A DNA stretch of 64,000 nucleotides, taken from NCBI GenBank assembly GCA_029776065.1, contig JARVJP010000009.1, positions 322,514-386,513 of the forward strand, given 5' to 3'. Source of the DNA: Nitrososphaeria archaeon (GTDB taxonomy: Archaea > Thermoproteota > Nitrososphaeria > JACIWG01). Positions within the stretch are counted from its first letter, which is position 1, and each line of letters begins with the position of its first letter. A model generated the notes under the pieces. The model saw only the letters and a program-made list of their open reading frames with translations, made no database searches and had not been told where the DNA came from. Below are positions 24,417 to 32,499 of the stretch, piece by piece. A program made the translations under genes and the position numbers.

Positions 24417-24506
24417 TTGGAGGAATATGTGTTAGTCCCCAAGAAGGTCTTGGATGAAATAGTGAAAAAGGTGGAAAGGTTAGAGAGGCTTCTGACCAAG
24501 CTTTAA
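24417..24506 (+). CDS. 29-aa amphipathic peptide, possible mini-gene
   Basis: TTG start with AGGAGGTGA five bases upstream, one of the strongest ribosome-binding sites in the element. The peptide (EEYVLVPKKVLDEIVKKVE then RLERLLTKL) is a single Leu/Val heptad helix. It overlaps the 3' end of the convergent integrase gene by 27 bases. Just upstream is a CCACAAAAT direct repeat. A short coiled-coil peptide, perhaps a regulator, or a leaderless remnant. Confidence 0.45.
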   Translation: MEEYVLVPKKVLDEIVKKVERLERLLTKL

Positions 24507-25646
24507 GAGGAGATCCTTAAGTTCCCTAACCTCCCTCTTCAACTCCTCTATTTCCACACTACTCCTTTCTATCTCCAGCTTGTCAAGCGGCGTACCACAT
24601 CTACCACAGAACTTCTGCCCCGGAGAGTTTTTCTCACCACATTTAGGGCAGAGTATCGGAGAAAAATCAGGTTTAACCGGCTCAAGCTGTCTCCCAGCAT
24701 AGACCCTGGCAAGCTTCTCGTCAAGGTCCCTGCTGCTTAGGTGCACGTACACCGCAGGCATCCTGCTCCCACCGGTCCACCCATATTTCACCTTCATCTC
24801 ATGTTCCGTCAAGAACTTTGCAGCCTCCGTTGCGCTACCGTGTCTCAGCATGTGATTGTGGACTCTCTTCTTTATCCCAGCTTTCACAGCTGCCTCCTTC
24901 AGTATCCGATTCCATGAAGACCAGGAAAGCCTCTTCCCCCGATAGTTTGTAGCATGAGAGGGCCAAAGCGGTTTCTCAAACTGGCCCCTGAACGGATGCA
25001 CCTCCATATACTTTGCGAGCATGGGTGCGGATGTTATGAGCCTCACAACCCTTTCCCCAGTCTTACCCTTCACCTTAACCCTCGCACCGAGGCTATCAAA
25101 TGAGACATCGCCTACGTTCATTCCAAGAAGTTCAGAAGCCCTCAAACCAGCTTCATACCCGACAGCAAGCATCGCCCTATCCCTCAGACAATCCGAGGCC
25201 TCAACCATGGCCTGAACCTCCTGCCCAGTGAAAAACTCTGGCACCCCCATCTCACTTAGCTTACCGCTCTTCTTAATCCACCTAACAAGGTCCGGGAACG
25301 GAGTGTCCTTGTCCACATTTCCAAAGTAGAGGAACTTGTAGAAGCGTTTCACCACAAGCCCGTAGTCTTCAACCGTCTTAGGAGCATATCTCGACCTCGC
25401 TTCAATCATGAAGCGCTCTAAATCCCTCCTAGACGCCTCCTTAAAGGGCTTCCCAAGCTCTTCCCCGAAAACCTTCAAGTGGAAAACGTACTTAGCAAGC
25501 CTCCCAACGCTAACACCCTGGCTTTCCAAGTGCTCGATGAACCCTTTAACAACATCCCTATCTTCCTTCAACATTGTAGACTTTTCCAGGAGTGTTAGAG
25601 CGTTTCTAAGCCTTCTATCATAGTAGTATATCTGGTCCTCCGGCAT
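24480..25646 (-). CDS. Tyrosine recombinase with C-terminal zinc ribbon (right end of element)
   Basis: 388 aa. N-terminal core-binding domain (about 25-110), catalytic domain with R169 (AGLRASELLG), K195, H265-x2-R268 (HNHMLRH), W290 and nucleophile Y300 (VYVHLS): all the expected residues. A zinc ribbon (CPKCGEKN...FCGRCG, 333-351) and a Leu-heptad coiled coil (356-385) are appended at the C-terminus. The extra module is known from archaeal element integrases and may mediate multimer or DNA contacts. Marks the right boundary; 23 bases separate it from the chromosomal gene at 25670. Confidence 0.9.
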   Translation of the reverse strand: MPEDQIYYYDRRLRNALTLLEKSTMLKEDRDVVKGFIEHLESQGVSVGRLAKYVFHLKVFGEELGKPFKEASRRDLERFMIEARSRYAPKTVEDYGLVVKRFYKFLYFGNVDKDTPFPDLVRWIKKSGKLSEMGVPEFFTGQEVQAMVEASDCLRDRAMLAVGYEAGLRASELLGMNVGDVSFDSLGARVKVKGKTGERVVRLITSAPMLAKYMEVHPFRGQFEKPLWPSHATNYRGKRLSWSSWNRILKEAAVKAGIKKRVHNHMLRHGSATEAAKFLTEHEMKVKYGWTGGSRMPAVYVHLSSRDLDEKLARVYAGRQLEPVKPDFSPILCPKCGEKNSPGQKFCGRCGTPLDKLEIERSSVEIEELKREVRELKDLLLKLGQKPL

Positions 25647-25669
25647 CGCATTATATAGATGTTGACGAT

Positions 25670-26602
25670 TTATACCCGAGGGCCAAAATGCTCGGTCGGA
25701 GCATTATTAACATTATTTTTGTAATCAAGTACTTTATGTATCGCTGCTGGTATCTTATCAATTATATCATAAACTCTGGTTCTTGGAGTCGGGTTAGCCA
25801 ACAAACCTGCAACTCTGTTTATCTTTGCAGCATTAATTACTGCGTCTAAAGTAGTCATCCCTCCAGCAATTAAACCCGCTATAATCCCGGTCAATGTATC
25901 GCCTGTTCCTCCTATTGGTTCAAGTGTTGGAACGAATGGTTCTTCTATAACCTTAACTATCTTCCCTTGATCAACAATGTAGTCCTTTCTACCTTTTACA
26001 ATTAAGGTGTTAGGCATACTAACGAGTTCGTATGCTTGCTTTATTAGTTTTGGGACATCTACTGTGTCTATCTCAAATAAGTGCTTCTCAATATAAGTTG
26101 GGTGAATGGCTTCCGGGTCTGCTAGAAAGGCCATTTCTCCAGGGTCAGGTGTCAATACATCAAATAAGCTTCCTAAGTTGGCTGCTTTAACTGCATATAG
26201 AGCACCTGCGTCTGCTATAAGTATAGGCTTTCTAGAGGATCTTCTAATTTTATCTGCAAATTTTTTCATTAGAGTTATTATTGGCATTATATAGTGTAGA
26301 ACCAAGATATCGGCGCCTAATTTGTCAAAATTTTCTATTAGATTCTCATATAAAACTATACTGCCGTCCGCCTTCCCGATGTCCCCCGCAGTCATAAGTA
26401 GAGGTTTTTCCTTACACCTTAGTTCTTTCATCGTAACCATGGTTGCAGTGTATGTGGCAGTTGTTCCCATCGCGCAAGGAATTCTACCACTAGAAAGGAT
26501 CAGATCCCTACCGTCAAAGGAGGGCGTCTCAAATGCGTATAAGAAGGACTTAATTGGCACCGTTCCTATGACTACTGTTCTCATAATACTTTCTTGCCTC
26601 AT
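25670..26602 (-). CDS. Ribokinase-superfamily / NAD(P)H-hydrate dehydratase-like protein
   Basis: 310 aa. Carries the C-terminal signature of the PfkB/ThiD/NAXD group: PIGGTGDTLTGIIAGLIAGG with the catalytic Asp in GTGD, preceded by NTLIVKGRKDYIVDQG and a TPDPGEMAFLAD loop. Known members phosphorylate small alcohols or dehydrate NAD(P)H hydrate; the substrate here is unknown. Overlaps the DUF3343 gene by about 50 bases; a start at Met7 (26584) would reduce this. The pair forms an operon and faces the divergent split YedE genes, suggesting a sulfur/selenium role. Its last codons contain an inverted repeat next to the integrated element. Confidence 0.7.
   Translation of the reverse strand: MRQESIMRTVVIGTVPIKSFLYAFETPSFDGRDLILSSGRIPCAMGTTATYTATMVTMKELRCKEKPLLMTAGDIGKADGSIVLYENLIENFDKLGADILVLHYIMPIITLMKKFADKIRRSSRKPILIADAGALYAVKAANLGSLFDVLTPDPGEMAFLADPEAIHPTYIEKHLFEIDTVDVPKLIKQAYELVSMPNTLIVKGRKDYIVDQGKIVKVIEEPFVPTLEPIGGTGDTLTGIIAGLIAGGMTTLDAVINAAKINRVAGLLANPTPRTRVYDIIDKIPAAIHKVLDYKNNVNNAPTEHFGPRV
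25687..25705. repeat. Inverted repeat at the element-proximal end of the kinase gene
   Basis: AATGCTC, 5 bases, GAGCATT: a perfect 7-bp inverted repeat about 40 bases from the end of the right-hand integrase gene and inside the C-terminal codons of the kinase-like gene. Arms of this size around a short core are compatible with a tyrosine-recombinase site. No second copy was found near 6.6 kb. Confidence 0.3.
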
Positions 26603-27068
26603 TAAAAGCTTGATCTAAGCTGTGGCTGCATAGGGAGTACCCGATTTCACGAGGTGGCTTTGCAGTTGCTATATTTTTTCCAACTATCTCCTTAAAGAGA
26701 TAAGGGACATCAGGGCATCCTCCTCCAGAAATGTTTACTATTATACCATCCTTTTTATCTATGGTTAATTTCATTGCAGCGCATCTGAACATCATTGCAT
26801 CTCCAAAGTCGATAGTTTTGACCAATTCTAAAGGTTGTCTCTCTACCTTTCCTGAATTAACAATCTTGATATAATTTATCTCGAATTTCTCTAGAACTCT
26901 TTCTATCACTACTCTTTCACTCAGGTCTATCTCAATTGCGATATCACATCCTCGAACAAGCTCCTTGGGTGGTATTACAGTCTTGATTTTAAAACCATTT
27001 TTTTTGAGTACAGTTTCAGCTCTAAAGGCATCCTTTGTGTGTTCGAAGATAATCAACCCCTTCTCCAT
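26550..27068 (-). CDS. DUF3343 (putative Se/S carrier-like) protein, 172 aa
   Basis: The first 75 residues match DUF3343: GLIIFEHTKDAFRAETVLKK then IKTVIPPKELVRGCDIAIEI with one Cys (RGCD). The second half (FGDAMMFRCAAMKLTIDKKD then ISGGGCPDVPYL) is an extra alpha/beta domain with two more Cys. DUF3343 proteins are often encoded with YedE transporters and selenium or sulfur relay genes, as here, so sulfur/selenium carriage is inferred. Divergent from the YedE genes across a palindromic promoter. Confidence 0.75.
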   Translation of the reverse strand: MEKGLIIFEHTKDAFRAETVLKKNGFKIKTVIPPKELVRGCDIAIEIDLSERVVIERVLEKFEINYIKIVNSGKVERQPLELVKTIDFGDAMMFRCAAMKLTIDKKDGIIVNISGGGCPDVPYLFKEIVGKNIATAKPPREIGYSLCSHSLDQAFNEARKYYENSSHRNGAN

Positions 27069-27090
27069 CCCTGCCTATCTCCTTACTATG

Positions 27091-27110
27091 TTCAATATAT
27101 ATATATTGAA
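27091..27110. promoter_or_regulatory. Perfect 20-bp palindrome in a divergent promoter
   Basis: TTCAATATAT followed by its exact inverse, ATATATTGAA. It lies 22 bases from the DUF3343 start and about 42 from the yedE start, and can serve as TATA element or operator for both. Confidence 0.5.
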
Positions 27111-27152
27111 GACGTTTTAAATTTAAATAGTAACAGCCTATTTGAACATCCC

Positions 27153-27605
27153 ATGAGGTTTTCTCCTTTTTATGTGGGACTGGCAATAGGATTCATCGCT
27201 GTCTTTGCCCAAGCTTTTCTCGGATACACTTGGATAAATTCTTACGCCTTTTGTATGGTTGGGCATCCTAGAGACTTTATTAAGTGGGTTATCGCGATCT
27301 TCACAGATCCTTCTTCAGCAATCTACTTCATACCTTTGCTAACCTCCTTTGGTGTTCTCTTGGGATCTGCCTTAGCCTCAATAATTCATAAAGACTTTAA
27401 ATTATTCTATTATTCTAAAGGTAACTTCCTCACATTTGCAATGCTTGGTTTCATCGTTATTAACTTTGGCTTAATAGTAGGTGCTTGCCCGGTAAGGCTG
27501 CTCTTAATGTCGACTTATGGGGATGCTATAGGATTTATTGGGATTTTTGGATATGTTGTTGGAATCACTTTAGCCATTTACATTATGAGGAGGAGTGTAC
27601 CTTGA
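27153..27605 (+). CDS. YeeE/YedE-family transporter, first half
   Basis: The frame is open from 27039, but ATG 27153 begins the first membrane helix and follows a TATA-like TTTAAATAG at the right distance. 150 aa, about four helices, with the family landmarks NSYAFCMVGHPRD and VGACPVRLLLMSTYGD. YedE proteins move sulfur or selenium species such as thiosulfate, and are normally one chain of about 350 aa with two such halves. Here the halves are two genes. The C-terminus couples to the next gene through a TTGA overlap. Confidence 0.75.
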   Translation: MRFSPFYVGLAIGFIAVFAQAFLGYTWINSYAFCMVGHPRDFIKWVIAIFTDPSSAIYFIPLLTSFGVLLGSALASIIHKDFKLFYYSKGNFLTFAMLGFIVINFGLIVGACPVRLLLMSTYGDAIGFIGIFGYVVGITLAIYIMRRSVP

Positions 27606-28048
27606 TCATCTTCGTTGTTTCTTCTTTACTGATAGGCATTATTGTAGGTTATTTAGGTCAAAGGTCAAGATTCTGCACTATGGCTGCAATAAGAAACTTG
27701 ATAATCCTCCGAAACACGGACTTGTTTAAGGGCTTATTTGGTTTACTCTTAGGCGGGACATTAGGATTCACACTTTTTTCATTTTTGACCCCACAGTCTT
27801 TCCAGACATTTCCACTGATGATTAAGGCTAACCTTCCAGGTCTCTCAATACTTATCTTAGCATTGATAGGAGGAGTTGGCCTTGGTCTATTTTCAACTTA
27901 CAGTGATGGCTGTCCATTCAGAATGCACGTGCGTTCGGGTACTGGTGATTTAGAAGCTATGGCGTACTTAATTGGATTTTATGTTGGCATTGTTTACTAC
28001 TTGTTCTTTGTGCAAGATATAATAAGTTTCTTTATATCCCTCTTTTGA
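27602..28048 (+). CDS. YeeE/YedE-family transporter, second half
   Basis: TTG start at 27602 overlapping the previous stop (TTGA), with GAGGAGG eight bases before. 148 aa, about four helices, with the family motifs GQRSRFCTMAAIRN, GVGLGLFSTYSDGCPFRMH and SGTGDLEAMAY. The conserved Cys in RFCTM and GCP match YedE's substrate-path cysteines. Works with the first half as a heterodimeric channel (inferred). Co-transcribed with it. Confidence 0.8.
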   Translation: MIIFVVSSLLIGIIVGYLGQRSRFCTMAAIRNLIILRNTDLFKGLFGLLLGGTLGFTLFSFLTPQSFQTFPLMIKANLPGLSILILALIGGVGLGLFSTYSDGCPFRMHVRSGTGDLEAMAYLIGFYVGIVYYLFFVQDIISFFISLF

Positions 28049-28113
28049 TGACTTGAACATGATAACAAAGCAAATATTTTTAAACTTCTTTACATCATGC
28101 ATTGCTTGAACAA

Positions 28114-28207
28114 GGGCCCATAACTCAGCATGGTCAGAGTGACCGGCTCATAAAGAATGATGTCTTGAGATACCGGTCAGCCGTGGGTTCAAATCCCACT
28201 GGGCCCA
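28114..28207 (+). tRNA. tRNA-Met(CAT), with intron
   Basis: Acceptor GGGCCCA/TGGGCCC, D-stem ACTC/GAGT, anticodon stem ACCGG/CCGGT with loop CTCATAA, and T-arm GTGGG-TTCAAAT-CCCAC; no CCA encoded. A 19-base intron at 28153-28171 sits at the canonical 37/38 position and forms a strict bulge-helix-bulge: TAA bulge, CTCA/TGAG helix, ATA bulge. The anticodon stem lacks the three G-C pairs of initiator tRNA, so elongator Met or Ile(CAU) is meant. A TATA-like stretch lies about 35 bases upstream. Confidence 0.9.
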
Positions 28208-28247
28208 TCGACAACAAATTTAATTTCGATTCTTTTCTCATAGAATG

Positions 28248-28622
28248 TCATCGTACCTTTAACCAGTACTCTAATTGTTGCTCCCACATTGTTCCATCAG
28301 GAAGCATAACCTTAATGTAATATGTTGAACGCTCTAAAGGGGTAAAACTTTGCGATAATATCCCTGAACCTTGATATTGGGCAACAAGTTCCTTTAGATG
28401 TGATATGTCTTCCTTCCATATTTGCGCTAAGAAATTACTGTTTGCTGCCTTGACTACAAAAGTAACCGACTCCCCGAGTGTGACGTCTGTCTTTAGCCAG
28501 TATGCATTGACTGACACAGAGGGTTTAGTTACTTTTTGGAAAAAAGTTAAATAAGTTGTTATTGACAAAATTGTTATTGAGATAATAACTATAGCTATTA
28601 ATAGCTTTCTAGACGCCATCAA
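28248..28622 (-). CDS. Membrane-tethered small extracellular protein, 124 aa
   Basis: N-terminal signal-anchor (about 6-28: LLIAIVIISITILSITTYLTF), then a beta-type domain of about 95 residues with a Ca-free immunoglobulin-like strand pattern (VSVNAYWLKTDVTLGESVTF, then LERSTYYIKVMLPDG). No family recognised. Stands alone between tRNA-Met and the HD hydrolase. AT-rich chromosomal composition. Confidence 0.55.
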   Translation of the reverse strand: MMASRKLLIAIVIISITILSITTYLTFFQKVTKPSVSVNAYWLKTDVTLGESVTFVVKAANSNFLAQIWKEDISHLKELVAQYQGSGILSQSFTPLERSTYYIKVMLPDGTMWEQQLEYWLKVR

Positions 28623-28795
28623 CCTCTGTGAATTAATAGAATATTTAAATATGTTCTAAGCTAGAAAAATATTACTTGTAAAATGCTTTTTAATGTCATT
28701 GAGCCTTTTGCTTGAATAGGTTTGTTGTTTTAATCATTTCTAATAACTTTTTATTGGATATAAATATAGGTCAGCAGTGAGAGGAAGAAATAATC

Positions 28796-29404
28796 TTGGT
28801 GGCTAATGCCGAAGGGAGCGTCTTTACACAGGAATTGGAGGAAAAACTAAAGGAGATATGTAAAAAGTATCTAACAGATTCTAGACCAGGAGACTGGGAG
28901 CACACATTAAGGACTGTCGAATGGGTTAAGTACATCATGAGTCAAGAAGGGGGTGATAAAGATATACTTTTACCTGCTGCTTATCTGCACGATATTGGAT
29001 GGCATTTCTCTCTTCCTAAAGAAATGAGAAATAAGAATTTAAATTCGGTAGAAAACTTGAAAACATACTTTAAGGGCCATCTCGAATACGGTCCGAAAAT
29101 GGCAAAGGAAATACTTCAACGCTTAAACTATCCTCCAGATAAAGTTCAAAGAATCGTCTACATAATTTCAATACATGATTTGCCAGAGCTGGTCAAGGAG
29201 AAGGAAGAAGTGATTCTGATGGAAGCAGATAGACTTGACAGGTTTGGAAGAGCGGGTTTAGAGCGATCAAGAAAGCTCTTTTTAGCTTTTGATGTCAAGT
29301 CCATTGTTAAAAGATACGAAATGGAATCCTCAAGTTGGTTTTGTACAGAAACTAGTAAAAAGGTCTTCAAGAATTTATTAAAAGAAATGGAATCGCTCAC
29401 ATAA
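28796..29404 (+). CDS. HD-domain phosphohydrolase, 202 aa
   Basis: HD superfamily residues are present: H in DWEHTLRTVEW, HD in AAYLHDIGWHF, H in SIHDLPE and D in EADRLDRFG. The catalytic metal-binding set is therefore complete. Likely hydrolyses a nucleotide or phosphate ester; the substrate is unknown. TTG 28796 and GTG 28799 are alternative starts, with GAGAGGAAG upstream. Stands alone. Confidence 0.75.
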   Translation: MVANAEGSVFTQELEEKLKEICKKYLTDSRPGDWEHTLRTVEWVKYIMSQEGGDKDILLPAAYLHDIGWHFSLPKEMRNKNLNSVENLKTYFKGHLEYGPKMAKEILQRLNYPPDKVQRIVYIISIHDLPELVKEKEEVILMEADRLDRFGRAGLERSRKLFLAFDVKSIVKRYEMESSSWFCTETSKKVFKNLLKEMESLT

Positions 29405-29545
29405 TTATATTAAAATGATCTACTGTTTCAACGACTTTAATATGTGCAGTTTGTATTTAGTAGCTCCAATAAGGTTTTGCAATTGTTTTCTTAAATCAAA
29501 TATAAAACATGTATCTTGTAGATATTCTTAGTGAGAGGGTCATTT

Positions 29546-30058
29546 CTAATACGCTGTAATTATTTTTTGGGCTGTCATGTTTAGGACAACTTCCGCTATG
29601 TCACTAGCTAACTCAGCTGTTCTCCTTATTCCCTCAATTATTGGTCGTATTGTATGTAAAACTTCTTTCTCTAACTTTTTTATGAACTCTTTCTCTAATT
29701 CATTTAATAGTTTAGACTTCTCAACTACTTGATCCACCATATCATAGTCTCGTTTGAAAAGTGCTATGCCGGATTCCTCAAAGACCTTTAAAGAAAAATC
29801 GCTAAGCGCTTTTAATTCAGAATATACCCTAACATCTAGAGGTTTTTTATCATTAGAATTTCTTGGGCTATTTTGCTCGCGTGATCCGCAACCCTTTCTA
29901 CGCTTTGACTATAAGCCTGTATCCTAAACAATCTCTAGCTGAAGTTAGTCTGATTTCCTGTAGAATACGTTCCCTCTGAATAGTCATCTTTAGTTGACGT
30001 ACAACATAAAGATTGAACCTGTCCACCTCATCATCTGTTTTAATTACACCGTCGGCAA
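29546..30058 (-). pseudogene. Broken archaeal phoU-type phosphate regulator gene
   Basis: Three consecutive frames, read leftwards, together spell a PhoU domain: [20 protein letters not shown] ... ARDCLGYRLIVK, then SVERVADHASKIAQEIL, then LDVRVYSELKALSDFSLKVF ... IRRTAELASDIAEVVLNM. The shifts are single-base losses beside A-runs near 29907 and 29845. The upstream (N-terminal) part is missing: homology stops near 30058, where it meets a truncated pstB on the other strand. Confidence 0.75.
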
Positions 30059-30636
30059 GGGTTTCGGGTAAAGTGCTTCTTGATGGCGTTGACATATACT
30101 CTAAAAATGTTGATCCGGTACAAATAAGAAGAACGGTTGGCATGGTTTTCCAGAAACCAAACCCATTCCCAACAATGTCTGTTTATGACAATGTTGCTGC
30201 AGGACTTAAGTTGAACGGCATTAGAGATAGAAAGAAATTGGATGTTATTGTTAAACGAAGCCTAGAGCAGTCAGGTTTGTGGAAAGAAGTCAAGAACGAC
30301 CTAGACAAATCTGGTGCAAGTCTCTCAGGAGGACAGCAACAGAGGCTTTGTATCGCGAGGACGTTTAGCTGTTGAACCTGAAGTGATTCTACTCGATGAA
30401 CCTTGCTCTGCACTCGACCCTATTTCTACTTCTAAGATTGAGCAACTGATTATGGCTTTAAAAAACATTACACTATTGTAATCGTCACACATAACATGCA
30501 GCAGGCAGCTAGAGTGTCAGACTATACCGCTTTCATGTACTTAGGAAAATTGATAGAATATGATGAGACAGCTAAACTCTTTAGAACTCCACAAGAAGAG
30601 TTGACAGAGAAGTACATAACTGGTAGGTTCGGTTGA
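30058..30636 (+). pseudogene. pstB: Truncated, frameshifted pstB (phosphate ABC transporter ATPase)
   Basis: Homology starts inside PstB at [17 protein letters not shown], so the N-terminus including Walker A is gone. Q-loop ([20 protein letters not shown]) and signature [13 protein letters not shown] follow. A one-base insertion near 30364 shifts into [19 protein letters not shown] (Walker B). A one-base loss in the A-run near 30465 shifts into [20 protein letters not shown], ending at GRFG. It lacks the ATP-binding P-loop and cannot be functional. No pstS, pstC or pstA is seen. Confidence 0.8.
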
Positions 30637-30649
30637 AGGGTGATTAGAC

Positions 30650-31291
30650 TTGGTTAGGTTAATGGATATCGGTCTTGAAAGGCTTAAGAGCTTGATCATT
30701 GAAATGGCAGATTACTCTGCTGAAACTGTTTTCCTGGCTATTGATTCCTACAGCCGAGGCGAAGACTTAACCGACCAATTGTATGCCAGAGCTCAACAAA
30801 TTCGCGCAATGGAGGATGAAGCAAATGAACTGGCTGTTGAAATAATCGCCAGATATCAGCCAGTGGCATCAGATGTTCGATTCTTAAAATCCTGTATGGA
30901 AATAAGCTATGGTTTCTCAAGGTTTGGAAGATATGCGTTTGACATAGCTCAAGTATTAAGGATCTTTGGAGATCTCTCCTTGTGCAATAAAGTTGCAGTT
31001 GAAGAAGCAGGGGCATACGCTAAAGAGATGGTGAAGATGAGCATCAAGGCTTTCGTGGAAAAGGATCTTGAGGCAGCAAGAAAGGTAAGGGAAATGGACG
31101 CTTTCGTCGACAGAATGTACTTTAGCATACTCAAGAAGGCCGCACAGACATCAGATTACGATATGAAATGTATGATCTCAGAGATCCTGATTTTGAGATA
31201 TCTCGAAAGAATAGCTGACCATGCCACATATATTGGAGACTCGGTCGTATACATTATCTCAGGCCAGCGAATGACCAAGAGTAGCCTTTGA
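30650..31291 (+). CDS. phoU: PhoU-family phosphate transport regulator, 213 aa
   Basis: Two three-helix PhoU repeats with E-x3-D pattern: AMEDEANELAVEIIARYQPV, FGRYAFDIAQVL, and LERIADHATYIGDSVVYIIS. PhoU binds metal clusters through such acidic helices and restrains phosphate uptake by the Pst transporter. It follows the pstB remnant by about 14 bases, with the coupled TTGAAGGGTGA upstream; TTG/ATG near 30650 is the start. It looks intact although its transporter partner is broken, so it may serve another transporter or be recently orphaned. Confidence 0.8.
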   Translation: MVRLMDIGLERLKSLIIEMADYSAETVFLAIDSYSRGEDLTDQLYARAQQIRAMEDEANELAVEIIARYQPVASDVRFLKSCMEISYGFSRFGRYAFDIAQVLRIFGDLSLCNKVAVEEAGAYAKEMVKMSIKAFVEKDLEAARKVREMDAFVDRMYFSILKKAAQTSDYDMKCMISEILILRYLERIADHATYIGDSVVYIISGQRMTKSSL

Positions 31292-31323
31292 CCAATCATA
31301 ATTCTAGGTCATGTCAAGAATTC

Positions 31324-31803
31324 TTATGATTTCGGAAGGGCCTGTGCTGGAATCGATGTTCGGTCTCTAAATTCCAATATTAAGTTGGCTATCTTGAGAG
31401 ATACTATTACGGCGGCGAGTAACGCGATTAGTCTTAAATCAACTGTTACAATGTTCGATACATTATCGCTTCCACCACTTAGGACCGCTAATCCAAAGTT
31501 TTCAATCTTTCCTAGTCCGAGGATGAAAAGTACGACTATGAACCAGAAGATCTTAGATGTGATGGAGAGGATTAAGCCGGTTTTGGAAGATTTTTCGGCC
31601 ATACCATTCAATAGGATTAAGGCTGCCATTATGAAGCCTATTACAGCTACCTTATTCAAAAGAGATACAAGATCAATTCCCCAGATGGCAGAGGCTGCCT
31701 TGAAGAATTCTGGTGCAACAAGTTTCGGAGAGGCAAGTGGTAGTATTGTAAATAAGATCAGGGCTATCGCGGCTACAATGATCGACTTGACATTGACTTT
31801 CAC
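31324..31803 (-). CDS. Membrane protein, 159 aa, four helices
   Basis: Four hydrophobic segments (about 7-25, 46-66, 80-100 and 122-145) with short loops; C-terminal tail Pro/Ser-rich. No family recognised. Two bases separate it from the upstream gene at 31806-32258 in the same direction, so they form an operon. Both look like an envelope pair of chromosomal origin. Confidence 0.6.
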   Translation of the reverse strand: MKVNVKSIIVAAIALILFTILPLASPKLVAPEFFKAASAIWGIDLVSLLNKVAVIGFIMAALILLNGMAEKSSKTGLILSITSKIFWFIVVLFILGLGKIENFGLAVLSGGSDNVSNIVTVDLRLIALLAAVIVSLKIANLILEFRDRTSIPAQALPKS

Positions 31804-31805
31804 GT

Positions 31806-32258
31806 TTAGCCACCTTTGATCTTCATGATTTGTGTAAGCCCTACTAGGTCGCCTAATGTCCTGACCCTTAGCTCCATCTGGAAGGTTCCCTTAGCATTCT
31901 CCAGGTCTCCACTTGGGACAAACTCGGCTGGAATATTTAGGGCAACAGAGAAGGTTTCACTTTCGCCAGCTTTGACCAAGACATGTTTGGATCCTCTTGC
32001 GATAACCTGATCATTTGAATCGAAGAGCGTTAACTCAATGAATAGGCTCAGATCTAGGAATCCTTTGTTTGTTGGGCTGGCGTTTAATGTAAGGGCCCAG
32101 TCTCCGGTTGACTCATTCTTGTCCATGTTAAGCTTGAATGTTTCGCCGGATATAGAAGATATGAAACCGATTATACTGTAGAAACTAATGACAACTATGA
32201 GCATTGTCAATATAAAGAGTATTCTTGTGCTTAGTCCGATCACCTTAGTCTTCTTCAA
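31806..32258 (-). CDS. Membrane-anchored beta-sandwich protein, 150 aa
   Basis: N-terminal anchor (about 12-34), then an immunoglobulin-like external domain: LNMDKNESTGDWALTLNASP, SLFIELTLFDSNDQVIARGS, AGESETFSVALNIPAEF. Typical of archaeal secreted adhesin-like or LEA-type domains; exact family not recognised. First gene of a two-gene operon with the four-helix protein at 31324-31803. Confidence 0.6.
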   Translation of the reverse strand: MKKTKVIGLSTRILFILTMLIVVISFYSIIGFISSISGETFKLNMDKNESTGDWALTLNASPTNKGFLDLSLFIELTLFDSNDQVIARGSKHVLVKAGESETFSVALNIPAEFVPSGDLENAKGTFQMELRVRTLGDLVGLTQIMKIKGG

Positions 32259-32304
32259 GCCAGAACTTCTTTCTCCTAAGAAATCGAATCTCCTATATTA
32301 ACTT

Positions 32305-32463
32305 TTACTTGGTTCTTCTAATTCTAACTTCTTTAGTAATCAAGTCGATGTTTTCTATCATGCTTTTACCTTTTTGGATACATCTTGCCGCATATGTTTT
32401 AGGTCCAAATTGGGGGATAGAAGCAACAAGGATCGCCTCGGCCCAAAGTAGCGTTCCTATTGG
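32305..32463 (-). pseudogene. Decayed coding remnant, 52 codons without a start
   Basis: An open stretch that begins right after a stop codon, with no start codon near it: PIGTLLWAEAILVASIPQF, then GPKTYAARCIQKGKSMIEN. It looks protein-like but stands alone. Probably the tail of a lost gene; the family is not recognised. It lies in the 220-base gap after the 31806-32258 gene. Confidence 0.35.
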
Positions 32464-32499
32464 TTATTGATATGATATTTGCATAATGCTAATAATAGC

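Noticed and set aside
6585..25665. ATAGATG shared by both element ends as att site
   Set aside because: Only seven bases in AT-rich DNA, with no extended match; expected by chance.
30013..30375. Intact short PstB-like protein
   Set aside because: Lacks Walker A, and the frame breaks just after the signature motif; the downstream homology continues in other frames.
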